A stretch of 64,000 nt of DNA from Agroathelia rolfsii (Eukaryota; Basidiomycota; Agaricomycetes; Amylocorticiales; Amylocorticiaceae). The notes beneath the pieces were generated by a model. That model did not search any database. It worked only from the letters and a program-made list of their open reading frames with translations, and was not told where the DNA came from. The translations under genes and the position numbers were made by a program. Where the stretch lies: positions 2,232,001-2,296,000 of the forward strand of contig JABRWF010000004.1 of assembly GCA_018343915.1 (NCBI GenBank), given 5' to 3'. This document shows positions 24,696 through 37,400 of this stretch, piece by piece (the stretch's first letter is position 1; each line of letters opens with the position of its first letter).

Positions 24696-27600
24696 CTAAG
24701 AGATAGTAATCGTTGCAGTCTCTCTCTGGGCAAGTGTGATTGTCAATGTGGTGCCGCTCAGAGATGGGCTCCCCGACGTCGCACTGAGTTTCTTTCCGCT
24801 GAAAGAATCCGAGTGTATCACAACCGTGTGAGTCTCTACAGACCGGTCCAAGCGAAGTGTGAATTTTAATCACGGCGCAATCAGACCACATCAGGTCAAT
24901 ACCTAGCCCGTCTCGAAGACGACTGCCGGTAAAGGAGCCTGTAGACCAATTCGTGGGTAGGGCCGGAAGTAGGTTGACCTGAGTTACGTTTTGATACCTT
25001 TTTGTTTTTGTAAATGTTAAGCAACAAGGGTTGAAAAAGCCAAAACCGCGTACTACTTAGGAGAGTCTAAGCTCTGGAAGATCATGTTAACCACAGCAGC
25101 GGGTGAGCCACCATTTGCACCCATCTGTGAGACCCATTAGGCTAACGTTTCTGAAAGATGGAAGAAAATTTTTCGGGTGTTGACTTTTACTCACCTGGAA
25201 AACACTCTCATGCGCGTCGTACATAATCATGAGGTTTCCTATTCGTCGATTTAGGTCAAGACAAAAACCAGAGTATAATAGGTGTAATAAGAGTGATTAC
25301 CATTTAAGTTACTCCAAATCATGTAACGATATTCAATTCCAGCCCTGCTGGCATTCTTCAAGCCACTTGCAACTACCGAGCGCATAATCTTCTCCCATCC
25401 TATATGAAATTATAAGAAAAATATGAAGGGAACTCAGAACCAATCAAAAATCCGGCTATCTACCTGCATTGCTGTCGACCGTTCCATTTCCACGAGCATT
25501 CAAAGAGACTGCCCGTAGTATCCGCTAATCTCCCATCCGGGATACACACCAAGTAAGTGGCTTAAGTGGTGATGTTGGTCAGTTGGGCTATCAATATCTA
25601 TCTTAAATTCTATTTCGACATAGGGTAAGGTAAGGGTACACATTTTTCAGGAAAAAAATAGTACTGACCTTGAAGTTGACCCCAGCTTCCAATGCGCATA
25701 CCGGGATAGAGGTATTGCAATGACGATGTGAGGTTGGAAAGGAATGCAGCATCTGTACCCCCGGCAATTTCGTATACTTTCAAAATATCATGGAAGTGTT
25801 CGAAGATTTACTGCGCGTGAGACTCAGGTTAACTATTATAGTGCTGATTAAAATAATAAAAACGTGGATGTATGCACCTCTTGATTCCAAGTGCATGCGA
25901 GGGTAACAGGTGCTTTGGAGGCAAATCTAGATCAGTAAATGATGTTTAGTCGAAGAAAAAGAAAAAAGTACTTTTTTCGGGAGAGCTACAAGGTGCAACA
26001 ACGCAAGTGGTATCGTTGAGATACGTATCCTCTTGTAAGAAAGCCATTTGAAATTGCGCACGAGCCTAAGCCAAGTGTGTTAGACTGAATTGGCTTTAAA
26101 CAAGCAAATGGAATTGCCTACCTTCATCAAGGGATAGGTGATATTTTTGAAGAATGTTGTACCAGTGGGAGTATAAATATAATGGTCATACAAGTGCTGA
26201 AGTAGCCACGCGGGTGCGGCCTCAGTATTAGAAATGAGCAACGGCCATAATAGATAACAATCAGACACTTATTTACCATAAAATCGTACCTTCGCATCGA
26301 GATAGAGGAAGTAAATATCTAATGCGAGGCATTTTGCGCACACACCACTCTGGATGATATTGGCCGCTAACATAACCTTGCATTACAGTGTAGCCGAGCA
26401 GGTTGGACGATGTATGGCATACATAACCATTTTCTATGCCATATAATATGTTGGCTGTATCGGATCCACGGTCTTTCAGGGCATCCTATATTACCCATAT
26501 AAGTTGCTTCATTTCAGGCAGGAGAACAATGCGAAACTAACCCAGATCCAGTTGCCCATATTCTCTATCCCTTGTGCGATATCAGTTGCTTCTCCAGTCC
26601 ATTACATCATTTGCTAGACATTTTGGTTATCGTGAGTCATACATCAGCAATATTTATAGACTAACCAAGTTTATGTCGTAATGAAAGTCGGAACCCCATT
26701 CGCTTTGTTTTGCAGTAGCCCATATGCCTTGTAAGTTAGGAGGTAAGTAATTACTTTTCAACCTTGTGCTCGATATCAACAAGTGGCGGCCATAGCTTTT
26801 GGTAAGAACGGAGGTAGGTGACTAAGTGCGCATTTAGAAGTGGCGGGTACAGTCATCTGTATACCAGATATTCGAGAAGAGGGGAACCAGCATTAAAGTC
26901 ATAATCGTTGATCAACAGGTCGGTTGGTATTGTAAGGGCCGAAGCATTGTTTGCTTGCCCGATATCGAGTGTGAAAACATGTGCTAGCGCAGAATAATCG
27001 GCGATGTGGTCAGCTGGTTGGGGTGGGCATTCAGATGCTTGCTACGATTCATGAGACAGCTTTAGATAAGCCTACAGAGAAGAGCGGATAGGTATTCTCG
27101 GCTTGTGGCGTCCATGTTACTAGCAACGGCTGCATTCGGATCCACACTGTGACAGGAGTATCCAGAGGCCTTGTTGCAAGTTAAAAGATCAAATCTAGAC
27201 TTCCCGCCGTGAGCGCCAGAAATAGAGTGCATCAGCATTGGACACTAACTCAGTATCGCCTGATCAGATAATTTAGCTCTCTGTTGCGTTCGTTACGGAT
27301 ATAGAGCCATCACTTGCACAAGACAATTGACCACCAATAGAACGCACCGCCCCTTGGACTTCATACAGCATGGTTTGTCCTATACCATCCGTAGAGCCCT
27401 CCGCACGACCTTTTTGAATGATCGTGTTGTTGGAACTGGAACAGGTTGCTGTGTAATGCAAAGGAGATTTTAACAGCTGTTGTGCAAAATTAGGAAATAG
27501 CATACCTGTAGGAACTGTGGCATCCCATGTCTTTATCGAATAATTTAAAGAGAGGACTGATGCATTAGTCGTAGTTACACAGACTTGTGATAGGAAACTA

Positions 27601-28656
27601 CAATATGATACGCTTGACAACGAGTTAGACAAATTATTTTGATTCCAATTACTCATCGTACCGATTATATGCAACGTCATCCGAGGTCCAGCTGATGTTT
27701 ACGAGGCCTTGATCCATGTCAAGGGAACGAGTGTAGCTCGTAATGGAAGCGTTGGTGATATTTGAGGTAATAGTGAGGTAGCCTGCTGTCGAATACGATC
27801 CCTAGAGTCGCAGAACTTATTGATTAATAGGAGTTCCCATTTGCCAGTCTGAAATATTCTTACGTAGGTAGGATCGTTATCATTTCCCATGAGACCATCA
27901 ACGGCTGGCAAGAAACATAAGTTGAAAGTCAACTAGAATGGAAACTTGAACCTACAGCCATAGCCGGTCGACATAATGCTGACACGTGCATCTTGGAGGA
28001 CCTCATGATCTGAGTAAACTAGGTCAGGAAATATATCATGATTGTCTAGCTATGAGCCGCACAAAATGGAATTTCCGAAACAGGGCTGTTCTTTCCAAAA
28101 ACGAGATAGTCAATGCGAAATCCAGAGATGATGTATAATATTGCTTACTCCCCAGAGTAAGTCGAATTGCTGAAAGGACTATATCACGTTTGAGAAGTGG
28201 GTTCTGGACATACATAAAAACGTCTTACCCTCCTAACCACAGTGAAGCAATATTGATCTTGGATTGTGTTAGCCTAGAACGCAAATGCTACATTGACATT
28301 AATAATGGACATACATAACGCAAATCGCTGGCAGGATCTCCAAGAACACTCTCCCCAAGGTAGCTATACAAAATGAATGATGAATGAACATCCTTAAAAT
28401 CTTTGGTACAGTTCATACCCATTTCCAATGAGGTAGGAACTACCGTAAAAGCCAAGACCTGGTCGAGTACGTATTCAACACAGTAAGCATAACTTTGTAT
28501 TTACGGAAAACTCATACCAGGGCCCTCGGACCATACGGTGTTGAGGTTTGACGGGGGAGTACTGGTGGATTGGTTGTTTGGAGGAGCAATTAATTTTACT
28601 GAAGCGCTTGCGAGCCCAAGAGGCCAAAGTGTGAAGTAGAGCAATGGTAAAACCGT
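24696..28656 (-). pseudogene. GH95-family glycosidase pseudogene (tandem copy)
   Basis: The same exon order as the intact copy can be followed from about 28656 to the stop at 24696, but several lesions break it. The codon matching the start is ACG at 28656-28654. In the exon reading VTNATES two stops replace the tryptophans of the intact copy (TAA at 27275-27273 and TGA at 27266-27264). A third stop (TAA at 26604-26602) replaces Gln in the QMMQW segment. About 37 bases are missing near 25508-25511, and one extra base occurs near 24863-24869, both shifting frame. The 13-base exon and most splice sites survive. The copy cannot encode a full enzyme. Identity to the intact copy is high enough to align by eye, so the decay appears fairly recent. 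Confidence 0.85.
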
Positions 28657-29899
28657 ATTGGATGTGTCCACTGGACTGAACGCAATGGACCTATATAATG
28701 GTACGGTCATAGATAACGGCAAGGCATCAAATCATGAAGGTTACTAAGAAGTTCATCTTCTCAGAGCTGTATTTTCGAAGTTCTGTTGCGGATGCAATGC
28801 CTATCAAGATCGTCCGATACTGCCGGAATGGGAAAGAAAAGCTACCCTACAGTAGTCATCAACGAGGTCTTGACAGATTACTAGCAAGTAGACGGTTTAA
28901 CAACCAGAAAGCAAAACTGAGTCGTTCTTGTCTTCGAATGAGTGTTCTTGTTTGACGAGAACGTTTCATCGACAGCCAACTCCCCTGCTAAAGATGTTAA
29001 AACATCCAAACCCGAGATGTTGCAAACGTACTTCCTGAGAGATACGAATAAGTAGTTGTGAAGCATGCGTTATTAAATCATGATTCATGACTGCAGCTTG
29101 TATACAGAACACTATCAAGCTGCATCGTAAAAAAGATGAGTGGATATCCGGTTTGTCTACTTGGCATTTCGAATTTAGTCATTTTGCTGCCTTACTTACA
29201 GAAAGCAGCTGTCATGTTCTCGCAATAACGCACCCTCACTGCTACTCCTCCGCTCTATGTCGGTCATTGTGCCCGTGGCGAAACAATAATATTGTTTATT
29301 TTCGTGAGGCCGGTCATGATAATAGTGATCAGAGCGATAGCTCGGAGTCCGTCTACGGAAAATATCACGACAAAGGCTTTATACATATCATCATCCTGAG
29401 TACCGAGTCGTAATATAGTCTTGGTTCCAATAAGCTTCGACAGGCTGAAAGAATGAGCGGTTAAGCGTGAGCAAATGCCATTCTTCTATTATTGTATCTG
29501 ATCAAAATTTGCTGGATCGGCCAGTGCTCGCTGGCCAGTGGCACCGCCTCGGTCACGGTATCAGCTTTTTTCTGCAATTTGAAAAAGGGATTGAGCGTAG
29601 GAATCTAACCCAGGCGTTTCCCTTGCAACTTGAAGAACTCAGAGCGTGTTTCCAAGACATGTAGATGTAACAAGGGATGCAGTGGTCACTGTAATGTACG
29701 AAGTTAATGAATAGAACGCATTGTAGCATTACAACAACCGAGCATGAGGCCACTGCTCTCACTGGCAGTGGACATTTCAGTCTTGACGAGTTGTTCCTCC
29801 ACTTTTCACCACCATCTTTCCCTTTACTGCTCGTGTCTTTCATCTCATGAAATAAGCCATTAATTATATATTCAAAGCCTTATAACGACTTTCTGTATC
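28657..29899. other. Upstream region of the GH95 pseudogene and MRH4 promoter
   Basis: About 1.24 kb with no credible gene. Most of it is the second copy of the duplicated GH95 upstream sequence. The last 40-100 bases before 29900 must contain the start region of the helicase gene. Confidence 0.5.
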
Positions 29900-32116
29900 A
29901 TGTCCGCGAGATATCTCTCTACTGGAGCCGTTTGCCTGTCTAGGGCCTCGTTAGGACTTGGCCTTCGTAATCCAAGTTCCCCAAAAGGCCTTCTGCATAC
30001 AACCGCAAGATTGGAGGCACAGCGTAGGCGTGGAGCCCCCTCAAATTCAAGTACGCAATATCATAACAGCTACATGACCTGATAGAAACTAACGGCAGGG
30101 GCCATGTCACATCAGATACACCTTCACGGACCCGCCTTGTAAAAGACCTAAGCCCTAAAAGTAATTCTGGCGGTCGTTTGGAAACTTCGGACAGGGAGGG
30201 GAGACGAGGGTCAAAGAAGGGCCCTCCATCACCGCCATCGAGACCAGCGTTCCAACGAGACCCATTGCCGCATGAAGGACAGGATCCAGTGTCAGATGGT
30301 CTGAAACGTCGCAAACCCACCAAAATCGCTGAGCCATCCCGTTCAGTCCCTCGTGAGGCGCCTGTCATCGATTGGGGCTTTTCCTCCGCACGTAATGCAT
30401 CACAGGCTGCCGCGTTGACATCCGTTGCTGGTCATGCTGTCTCAAACTCAAGCAAGAAGAGGTCGACTCTGAGTTCTACGTCAAGCTCAAGTACACTAGA
30501 TTCCTCAGGGTTTGATACATTTTCATCTCCTCCACTTCTCCCTGGACTCGCACAATCTCTTCAAGAAGTCCTCGGGCCTAATGCCCGACCGACACCCATC
30601 CAATCTCTATCATTACAACATGTCGTGTCGCAAAAAGCAGCAAGTCATGTAGGCAAGCCATGGAGTCAGTTCCTTCTTGCGAGCGAAACTGGCTCTGGAA
30701 AGAGTATAGCATACCTTCTCCCTGTCCTACAGTCACTCAAGCAATCTGAAGAAGAGGCCAGAAAAACGTCTGGTGCTAGTCTCGCCTCCAAAACCACAGA
30801 CGCCAACCGTGCACTCGCCAGCCCCCGTGCGCTCATCCTGGCGCCTACGCACGAACTTACCCGACAACTCTCTGGATTTGCCAAATCATTACTGCACAAC
30901 GTAAAGTTGCGCGTCATTTGTGCCTCGCGTGCTAACACAGCCAGCGGGCAGTCTGCCAAGTATGAGCAACAGGAACTCGATACCCATGGAACGTTGGAAG
31001 GGAAATCCTCCTCTCAGGCGCGGCCTTTAGACATTCTCGTCAGCACGCCATCCAAGGCTCTTGAGATGGTCAGAGGGCGAGGATGGGATTGGGTGGATAA
31101 AAGGAACGCGGAGATGGCACGCGAACAGGAGCCGTTCGATTCTCGACAAGAGATACGTGAGGCTGAGTCGAGGCGGCCATTTACGGTTGGAAAGCCGGAG
31201 ATTAGTCTGGCTAATGTCGAGTGGGTTGTTGTGGATGAAGCAGATGTTTTGTTTGGTAAGAACCAACTGCTATCGTCGGCTTAGTTTCTTTAACTGACAT
31301 GGTTATACATTAGATCCCGACTTCCAAGAGAACACCAAGGCATTGCTTGCTGACATCGCAGCTGCTCGTGGCCATCCTGTTCCATCCGCAGAGACGGCTC
31401 CGAATGCTACTTCGTCATCACAAATATTCGACTACCCCTTTAACTTCCTCCTAACTACCGCTACGATCCCATCTTCCCTGGCAGCGTATCTCGACACACA
31501 CCACCCCAAACTCACGAGACTGGCTTCCCCTAATTTACACCGTCTCCCATCCAAATTGAGAACAGAATACGTTTCATGGACATCTGGAAACCGATATGCA
31601 GATGTCGAGCGCCGTATCCGACGTGTGTGGGCCGACGAAGCTCCCACCGGCAATCCACGTTCCAAAATCTTGATATTCTGCAACCGGAGCTCGAAGGTGA
31701 CAGAGTTAGGCCAGTTCCTGGAAGAAAAGGGCTTGCCCAACGTCGCGCTCACGAGCGACGGCGAGGCAAGACAGTTTGGATCTAACAAGCATCTTGCTGG
31801 GTTCTTGAAAACCAAATCTACAGCGATAGCAAAACCTCAACCCACTTCCGAGGTATCTTTGAACCCGAATGAAGACAAGGAGCCACACGTCATCATTACG
31901 ACTTCCTTGCTCTCTCGTGGCCTCGACTTTTCGCCGGAACTGAAGCATGTGTTCATCGTTGACGAGCCGAGAAATATGGTTGACTTTTTGCATCGTGCTG
32001 GGCGGAGCGGCCGCGCGGGACAGAGTGGCAAGGTAGTCATCTTTGGCAAGATGAGCGGAAGAGGTAGTGAGAGGGCTAGAGATGCGCGCAAGAGGGTTGC
32101 AGCATTGACCGCGTAG
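29900..32116 (+). CDS. MRH4: Mitochondrial DEAD-box RNA helicase, MRH4-like
   Basis: Proposed exons 29900-30050, 30086-31255 and 31314-32116 give 707 residues. The N-terminus (MSARYLSTGAVCLSRASLGL, Arg-rich, no acidic residues) looks like a mitochondrial targeting signal. Helicase motifs appear in order: PTPIQSLSLQ (Q motif), ASETGSGKS (motif I), LAPTHELTRQ (Ia), STPSKALEM (Ib), VDEADVLF (II), TATIPSSL (III, with TAT for SAT), IFCNRSSKV (IV), TTSLLSRGLDF (V) and HRAGRSGRAGQSGK (VI). Yeast Mrh4 is needed for assembly of the mitochondrial large ribosomal subunit, and the same matrix role is expected. The first intron would be only 35 bases; this is the only junction I found that keeps phase, so the N-terminal 60 residues need checking. 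Confidence 0.8.
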
Positions 32117-32408
32117 AATCTTTGTTTGGTATATACAGTATTGTAATAATTCTTATAATCGGCTGTAATTCTGTTGAATGCACAACCCACTCTTCACACT
32201 ATACCATATGATGTCAGCTGTGTTGCGCATATTGGTACTAAGAAGCAGTGTTGTGTTGTGACGCAGTGGCGGTTCGGCTTACTCCGATCAAACAACCCAC
32301 TTGGTCGTCTTCCGTCACGACGACTTCGCCGTGCTCGTGCGACTTAACCGTAATAATCTGGGGGCTTTGGCTTTGCCGTCATCTTGGTTTTCATTCACCC
32401 CTGATGAA

Positions 32409-33934
32409 ATGTCCACGGCACCAACTATCAAGCTGGTCATCATAGGCCCTTCCGCGAGTGGAAAGACTAGTCTACGAGGCCAGGTCCGACTTGAGTTACT
32501 TAGACTTGCTGCGCCCTTTCGTCAACTGAATCATCTGTTTTCGACCCTTGGCTCTCTTGATTGTCCGTTTTGGAATTGTTTCCCTTCCCTCTTCTCATGT
32601 AGTACATCTCTGGGAGATTTTCCACCTCCTATCGTGCGACTATAGGCGCGGATTTTATATCCAGAACGCTGCCTCATCCCACGAATACATCGCCTGAGGT
32701 TGAGAACGTTGTGCTACAAATATGGGTATGTTTGCTTGACATGCTATTCCCCTTCCCCTGTTTACTCTCTTGAGAATTGGTGGCATGGAATGGTCAAAGG
32801 GAAATGACTATTGTACATATACAGGATACCGCTGGACAAGAACGCTTCTCTTCGCTGTCGTCCGCGTTCTACCGTGGTGCTGACGCTGCCATACTGATGT
32901 TTGACATCACGCGGCCAAGTACGCTGACAGCTCTGGAGGCTGTTTGGGAGGAGTTTTGTGACAAGGTCCCTCTGGCTGAAGATGCAAAGGAGACGTTCTG
33001 CTGTGTCTTTGTGGGGAACAAGATAGACGTGCCTGAAGTCGAGGGCAAGGATAGAGTCACTCAGGAGCATGCAATGAGATACATAGACAAGCTTATACCC
33101 CCCTCCTCTTCTGTTGATGCGCAACAGAGCTCTTCATTACCTCAACACTCGATACCCAACTCGTCTTCATCGCCGAAGGCGGACCCACCACATACCAATG
33201 ACCGTAGATCATGGGGAGATCATTTGGCGATAACTGTCACGCCATCCGTTGACATCGATATCAAGACGCTGTCGCGATCCCAACGTCTCTCCGAGTCCAC
33301 TAAATCGCGCTCGCGCAGCTCAACACGACTCGGAACATGGACGGAGACAGTGACGAGCATACAAACATTCCGCACGGCCACCTCATCCGTCTTTGACTCG
33401 GATGCCTTTGTTTCAGCTGTATCCTCCCCAGTGGGCTCGCTCAACAGCACCGCCGCGTGGTCACACGTCGGGCGCGGCAGTATGCGCTGGAAGCAGAGAC
33501 GATATAGTGGGACATGGTCTTCTCACTCTGAGAGCGGAGAGACGATCACGCCGAGCCTATATCGTGCTGCTGCAACGGCATCTAATGGGAGGCAGTCTTC
33601 GTCTTCTTCTCCGGTCGACTCGAGACGCGATTCGAGGATCGATACTGCGCTCACAACGCCGACGCCAACCATGCCTCCCTTGCCGCCTCCCCCACTGAAG
33701 CGACCGGCTCTGTTTTTTACGTCTGCTAAAACTGGGGAGGGTGTGCGTGAGGTGTTTGATTACATAGCGGCGCGAGTTGTACGTAAGTGGGAGTGGGAGG
33801 AGGCACTAGAAGCGAGAGTGATGGACATGGCAGAGGATGAGGGTGGCCCCTCGAGGGCAGAACGGATACGGCTCGGGAGAGTCGTGGGCTGGGATGGGGA
33901 GAGTGCGATGAGCCATGCCCGCTGCTGCTCGTAA
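32409..33934 (+). CDS. Rab-like small GTPase with long insertion
   Basis: Exons 32409-32483, 32603-32725 and 32825-33934 give 435 residues, roughly double a normal Rab. GTPase motifs: GPSASGKTSL (P-loop), YRATIGADF (switch I Thr), DTAGQERF (switch II), GNKID (base recognition) and SAKTGEGV (G5). Between GNKID (about residue 130) and SAKTG (about residue 367) sits an insertion of about 190 residues rich in Ser, Thr, Arg and Pro. The protein ends RCCS, a double-Cys motif suited to geranylgeranylation by the Rab transferase, so it should act on membranes. Sequence around switch II most resembles the Ypt7/Rab7 branch, but the assignment is tentative. ATG 32409 is chosen because it opens directly into the beta-1 strand. 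Confidence 0.75.
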
Positions 33935-34472
33935 GGATGATAACAAGGATGAAGTCATTGGTTATGCTGTGTCTCTTCAGTTTATCTGGATACCTCGGGT
34001 CAAATGGGACAATATTTTTTCTCCGTTTCTTTACTGATTTACAGTATGTGAATTATCTACTGGTTACTGTGAATGATGGCCTTATTACGTTTGTGAGCCG
34101 GATGTCGACCAAACAGGTGTGTGCTCACAGCGAGGGGGGTCTGGACGCCACAGGCGAAGGAAGCCAGATGGGGTCACTCGGGAACTATTTTATCTCCAGT
34201 CTTCATTTCAGAGGGCGATGCATGCATTCACCATTCCCAGCAAACTGAAACACCCTACATACACTCTGGACTTGCTCGTGGCAATATAACATATAGACCA
34301 ATAAGTGTTAGTAGTAATATACTGCCAGTGAAGGCGCTGTGGCGGCGGTGTTACAATTGGCCGCTGGCTTTGGAGCGGCGCCCTAAACCAAGGCGCACGG
34401 CAACGCCATCTCTGGCTGCGACGACGACTGTTTACTCATCGAGCTCGATAGCGGCTCCCTCGTCTGCTATCC
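33935..34472. other. Intergenic region, no gene seen
   Basis: 538 bases between the Rab-like stop and the ATG4 start. Contains CGG/GGC-rich sequence near 34335-34390. No tRNA-like B box or TATA box of good quality was found. Confidence 0.4.
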
Positions 34473-37400
34473 ATGTCGAGTAAGAACAAGGGGACCGCTT
34501 CGCCGCACGGGTCCTCCAAGTTGCCCAAGTTTCTTCAGAAGCAGAACAAGGACCGGTCGAGATCCGCGACAGAGGACAGTAGCAGCAGCGGCAGCAGTCC
34601 AGCCAGCTCGTCTTCGTCCTCCGCCAGCTCTTCTGCTCACTTGTCAAATACCTCCAAGCCTCCTACGAGGTCATCAAGCAGGCTTGAAGGACAAAGTGAC
34701 AAGGATGCACAGGACGAAATCCCAGTTTTCGTTGAACCTTCTGCTCCTACACCTATACCACGACCTCGCACACGTTCCGAGAGAAGAGTAGCTTCAGATG
34801 TCCCCACGACCATTTATGCATCCACGGTCCCCTCTCAGTCTTCTAATCTCCCCTCACGCTTATCGGGCTGGCTGTCACATACATTCAATTCCTCTTCCTC
34901 TACTTCTAATGATCTATCGCTTCCATCTATTCTCACGCAACAATCCCTTGGCAGCCCGAAAGCCAAGTCAAGTGGTACAAATGCTCTACTCATGGTAGCC
35001 AGGCATGGCAAGGGTCACCTTGACAAGGCCATGCGCTATCTGCTCGATAGCGATGCAACTCCCGATAAATGCACGGATCCTATCTGGCTCTTGGGTGTAC
35101 AACATCCAGGATACGAGCCACCACCACCACCATCACTCTCTTCATCCACCGTCTCTATCACACCAACACCCAGCCGTATTGGCCGACGGGCTTCTATCGA
35201 CTATAGCAAGCATTCACCTTCAAGCCCTGCTCGTGGTGGTCCGAATGAATTATCGCAGTCCGTCTCGCCATCTGCAAAGTCCAATCAGAAGGATCCCAGC
35301 CTAAATTGGTCTCCTGTATTCTACTCCGATTTCACCACGCGAATATGGTGCACATACAGATCGCATTTCCAGCCGATACGTGACACAAATCTTGCTGCCT
35401 TGGATGGCGAGATTCAAGAAGCCGTCAAATCATCCGGTGCCAAGAAGTGGTCCTGGGCGGCCTTGGCCGGCGAGAAGGGCTGGACGAGCGACTCTGGATG
35501 GGGCTGTATGTTGAGAACAGGCCAGAGTCTACTCGCGAACACGTTGCTTCATATGCACTTGGGACGAGGTACGAAGTGTTGTCTGACTCATATCGCGTTC
35601 CCTAATCTGGTTGTATAGATTGGCGTCGGCCTTCACAACCTGTTCAGACGGCTGATTATGCCATGTATGTGCGCATCATAACGTGGTTCCTCGATACGCC
35701 CTCTCCACAGGCGCCGTTCAGTGTGCATCGAATGGCACTTGCTGGTAAAGAACTAGGGAAAGATGTTGGTCAATGGTTCGGGCCTAGCACCGCTGCTGGT
35801 GCCATCAAGTAAGCCCCGAGCACTTTTGCCAGCGCTTTCGTCTATTGACCTTGTGACACAGGACTCTTGTACATATGTTTCCTCAAGCTGGTCTCGGGGT
35901 TGCCATCTCCTCAGACAGCGTTGTTTATGAGACCGAAGTTTTCCATGCGTCGTATACCCCGCGCAGTGGACACCGAATATCGCATCATAAGTGGGGTGAT
36001 CGTCCGGTTCTAGTGCTTGTTGGTATTCGTTTGGGCATAGATGGTGTCAATCCGGTATATTATGAAGCTATCAAGGTACATGACCATCCTTTGCTGTCTG
36101 AAGTCTCTCTGGACTAATCATATTCATCCATCAGGAGCTTTACACATACCCTCAATCCGTGGGTATTGCCGGTGGCCGCCCATCTTCGTCCTATTATTTT
36201 GTTGGCTCTCAGGCCGATAGTCTCTTTTACCTTGATCCACACCATGCTCGCCCTGCCATCCCTCTGCGTAACCCTGGCGAAAACACGCTTAACGCCCCTA
36301 CCGAACGCCCCGATTCTTCTTTGAGCGTCGCTCGTGAGCCCACCTCACCTCGCAGCACACGGACAAATGCTACTGGATCGTCTACATTCTCGTCGCACGC
36401 CCCTTCATCTCCGTCGCCACTCCAACAGCAACACTCCACCTCATCCACTTCCACGCGCGACACCTCGTGGTCATCTTCTGCAGATCTGCACTCACGTGAA
36501 CTGGGTATTAAGAGTGCTTCTGATTTATCCGATGAACAAATATTAGAGCTGTACTCGGACGCTGAACTCAAGACGTACCATTGCGATCGCGTGCGTAAGA
36601 TGCCGCTGAGTGGATTGGACCCAAGTATGCTTATTGGGTTCTTGGTCAAGACTGAGGCCGATTGGAAGGACCTCAGGCGTCGTATTACTGAGGTATGGTT
36701 GATTGGCAGTTGCATGCTCTGCATTATGACTGATTTATCCTTTCCACCAGCTCTCGTCGAAACACAAGCCCATATTTACCATACAAGACGAACCCCCAAC
36801 GTGGCCATCTGATTCGGATGATAATATGGGTCTGGAATCGATGATCGACTCTGATCCGGACGAGTTTGAGGGCGATGAGGAGGAAGAAGAGGAGGAAGAA
36901 GAGGAAGAATCAAATCAATTCTTTGATGCAGGCGCTAACCGTTCGAGCTTCAGCCTGAGTGGCAAGAGCGCTCAGAGCAAGAGCAAGACTTCCGAAGCTG
37001 ACACGGAAGATGACCCTATCGATCCCATCACGCCAGGGCCGCACTCGCGCATGACCTTCGAAGAGGAATATGTGAGCTCGACGCTTACCAAGGCCAGCAA
37101 AGATAGAAACGGAGAGGGTGCCACCGGCGATAACGAAGGTGATGATGATGATGATGATGATGATGATGACTGGGTCGTGCCTACACCGAGCATTGAATCG
37201 TCACAGGGGACCTCCCAGACGCCACTGCCTGCTCATAGCAAGTCCACCAGCTCGGCGTCTTCCATGTCCCGCGCTCCTAGTCAAGATAACACCGGCGGTT
37301 CCTCTAAGAAAGCTAGGTCGCCGTCCTCGTCTCAGATTGGTACGGTGCCGTCGTCGGCGAAGAAGTCGTCACGGGCCAAGGCGAAGCAGCAGGAACACTT

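Larger units (their letters stand above)
19421..29860. repeat. Direct tandem duplication, about 5.2 kb per unit
   Basis: Unit 1 spans roughly 19.4-24.6 kb and unit 2 roughly 24.7-29.86 kb, same orientation. Each carries a GH95 gene plus about 1.2 kb upstream. Units start close to the stop codon of the GH95 gene. Outer borders were judged by eye and are approximate. Confidence 0.75.

Noticed and set aside
27273..27680. Separate 135-codon gene on the minus strand
   Set aside because: It is a single surviving exon region of the GH95 pseudogene, ending at one of its premature stops.
29467..29664. Possible tRNA-like or small protein gene upstream of MRH4
   Set aside because: No A/B box pair or cloverleaf could be built, and the 65-codon frame has no features; the stretch is part of the duplicated GH95 upstream DNA.
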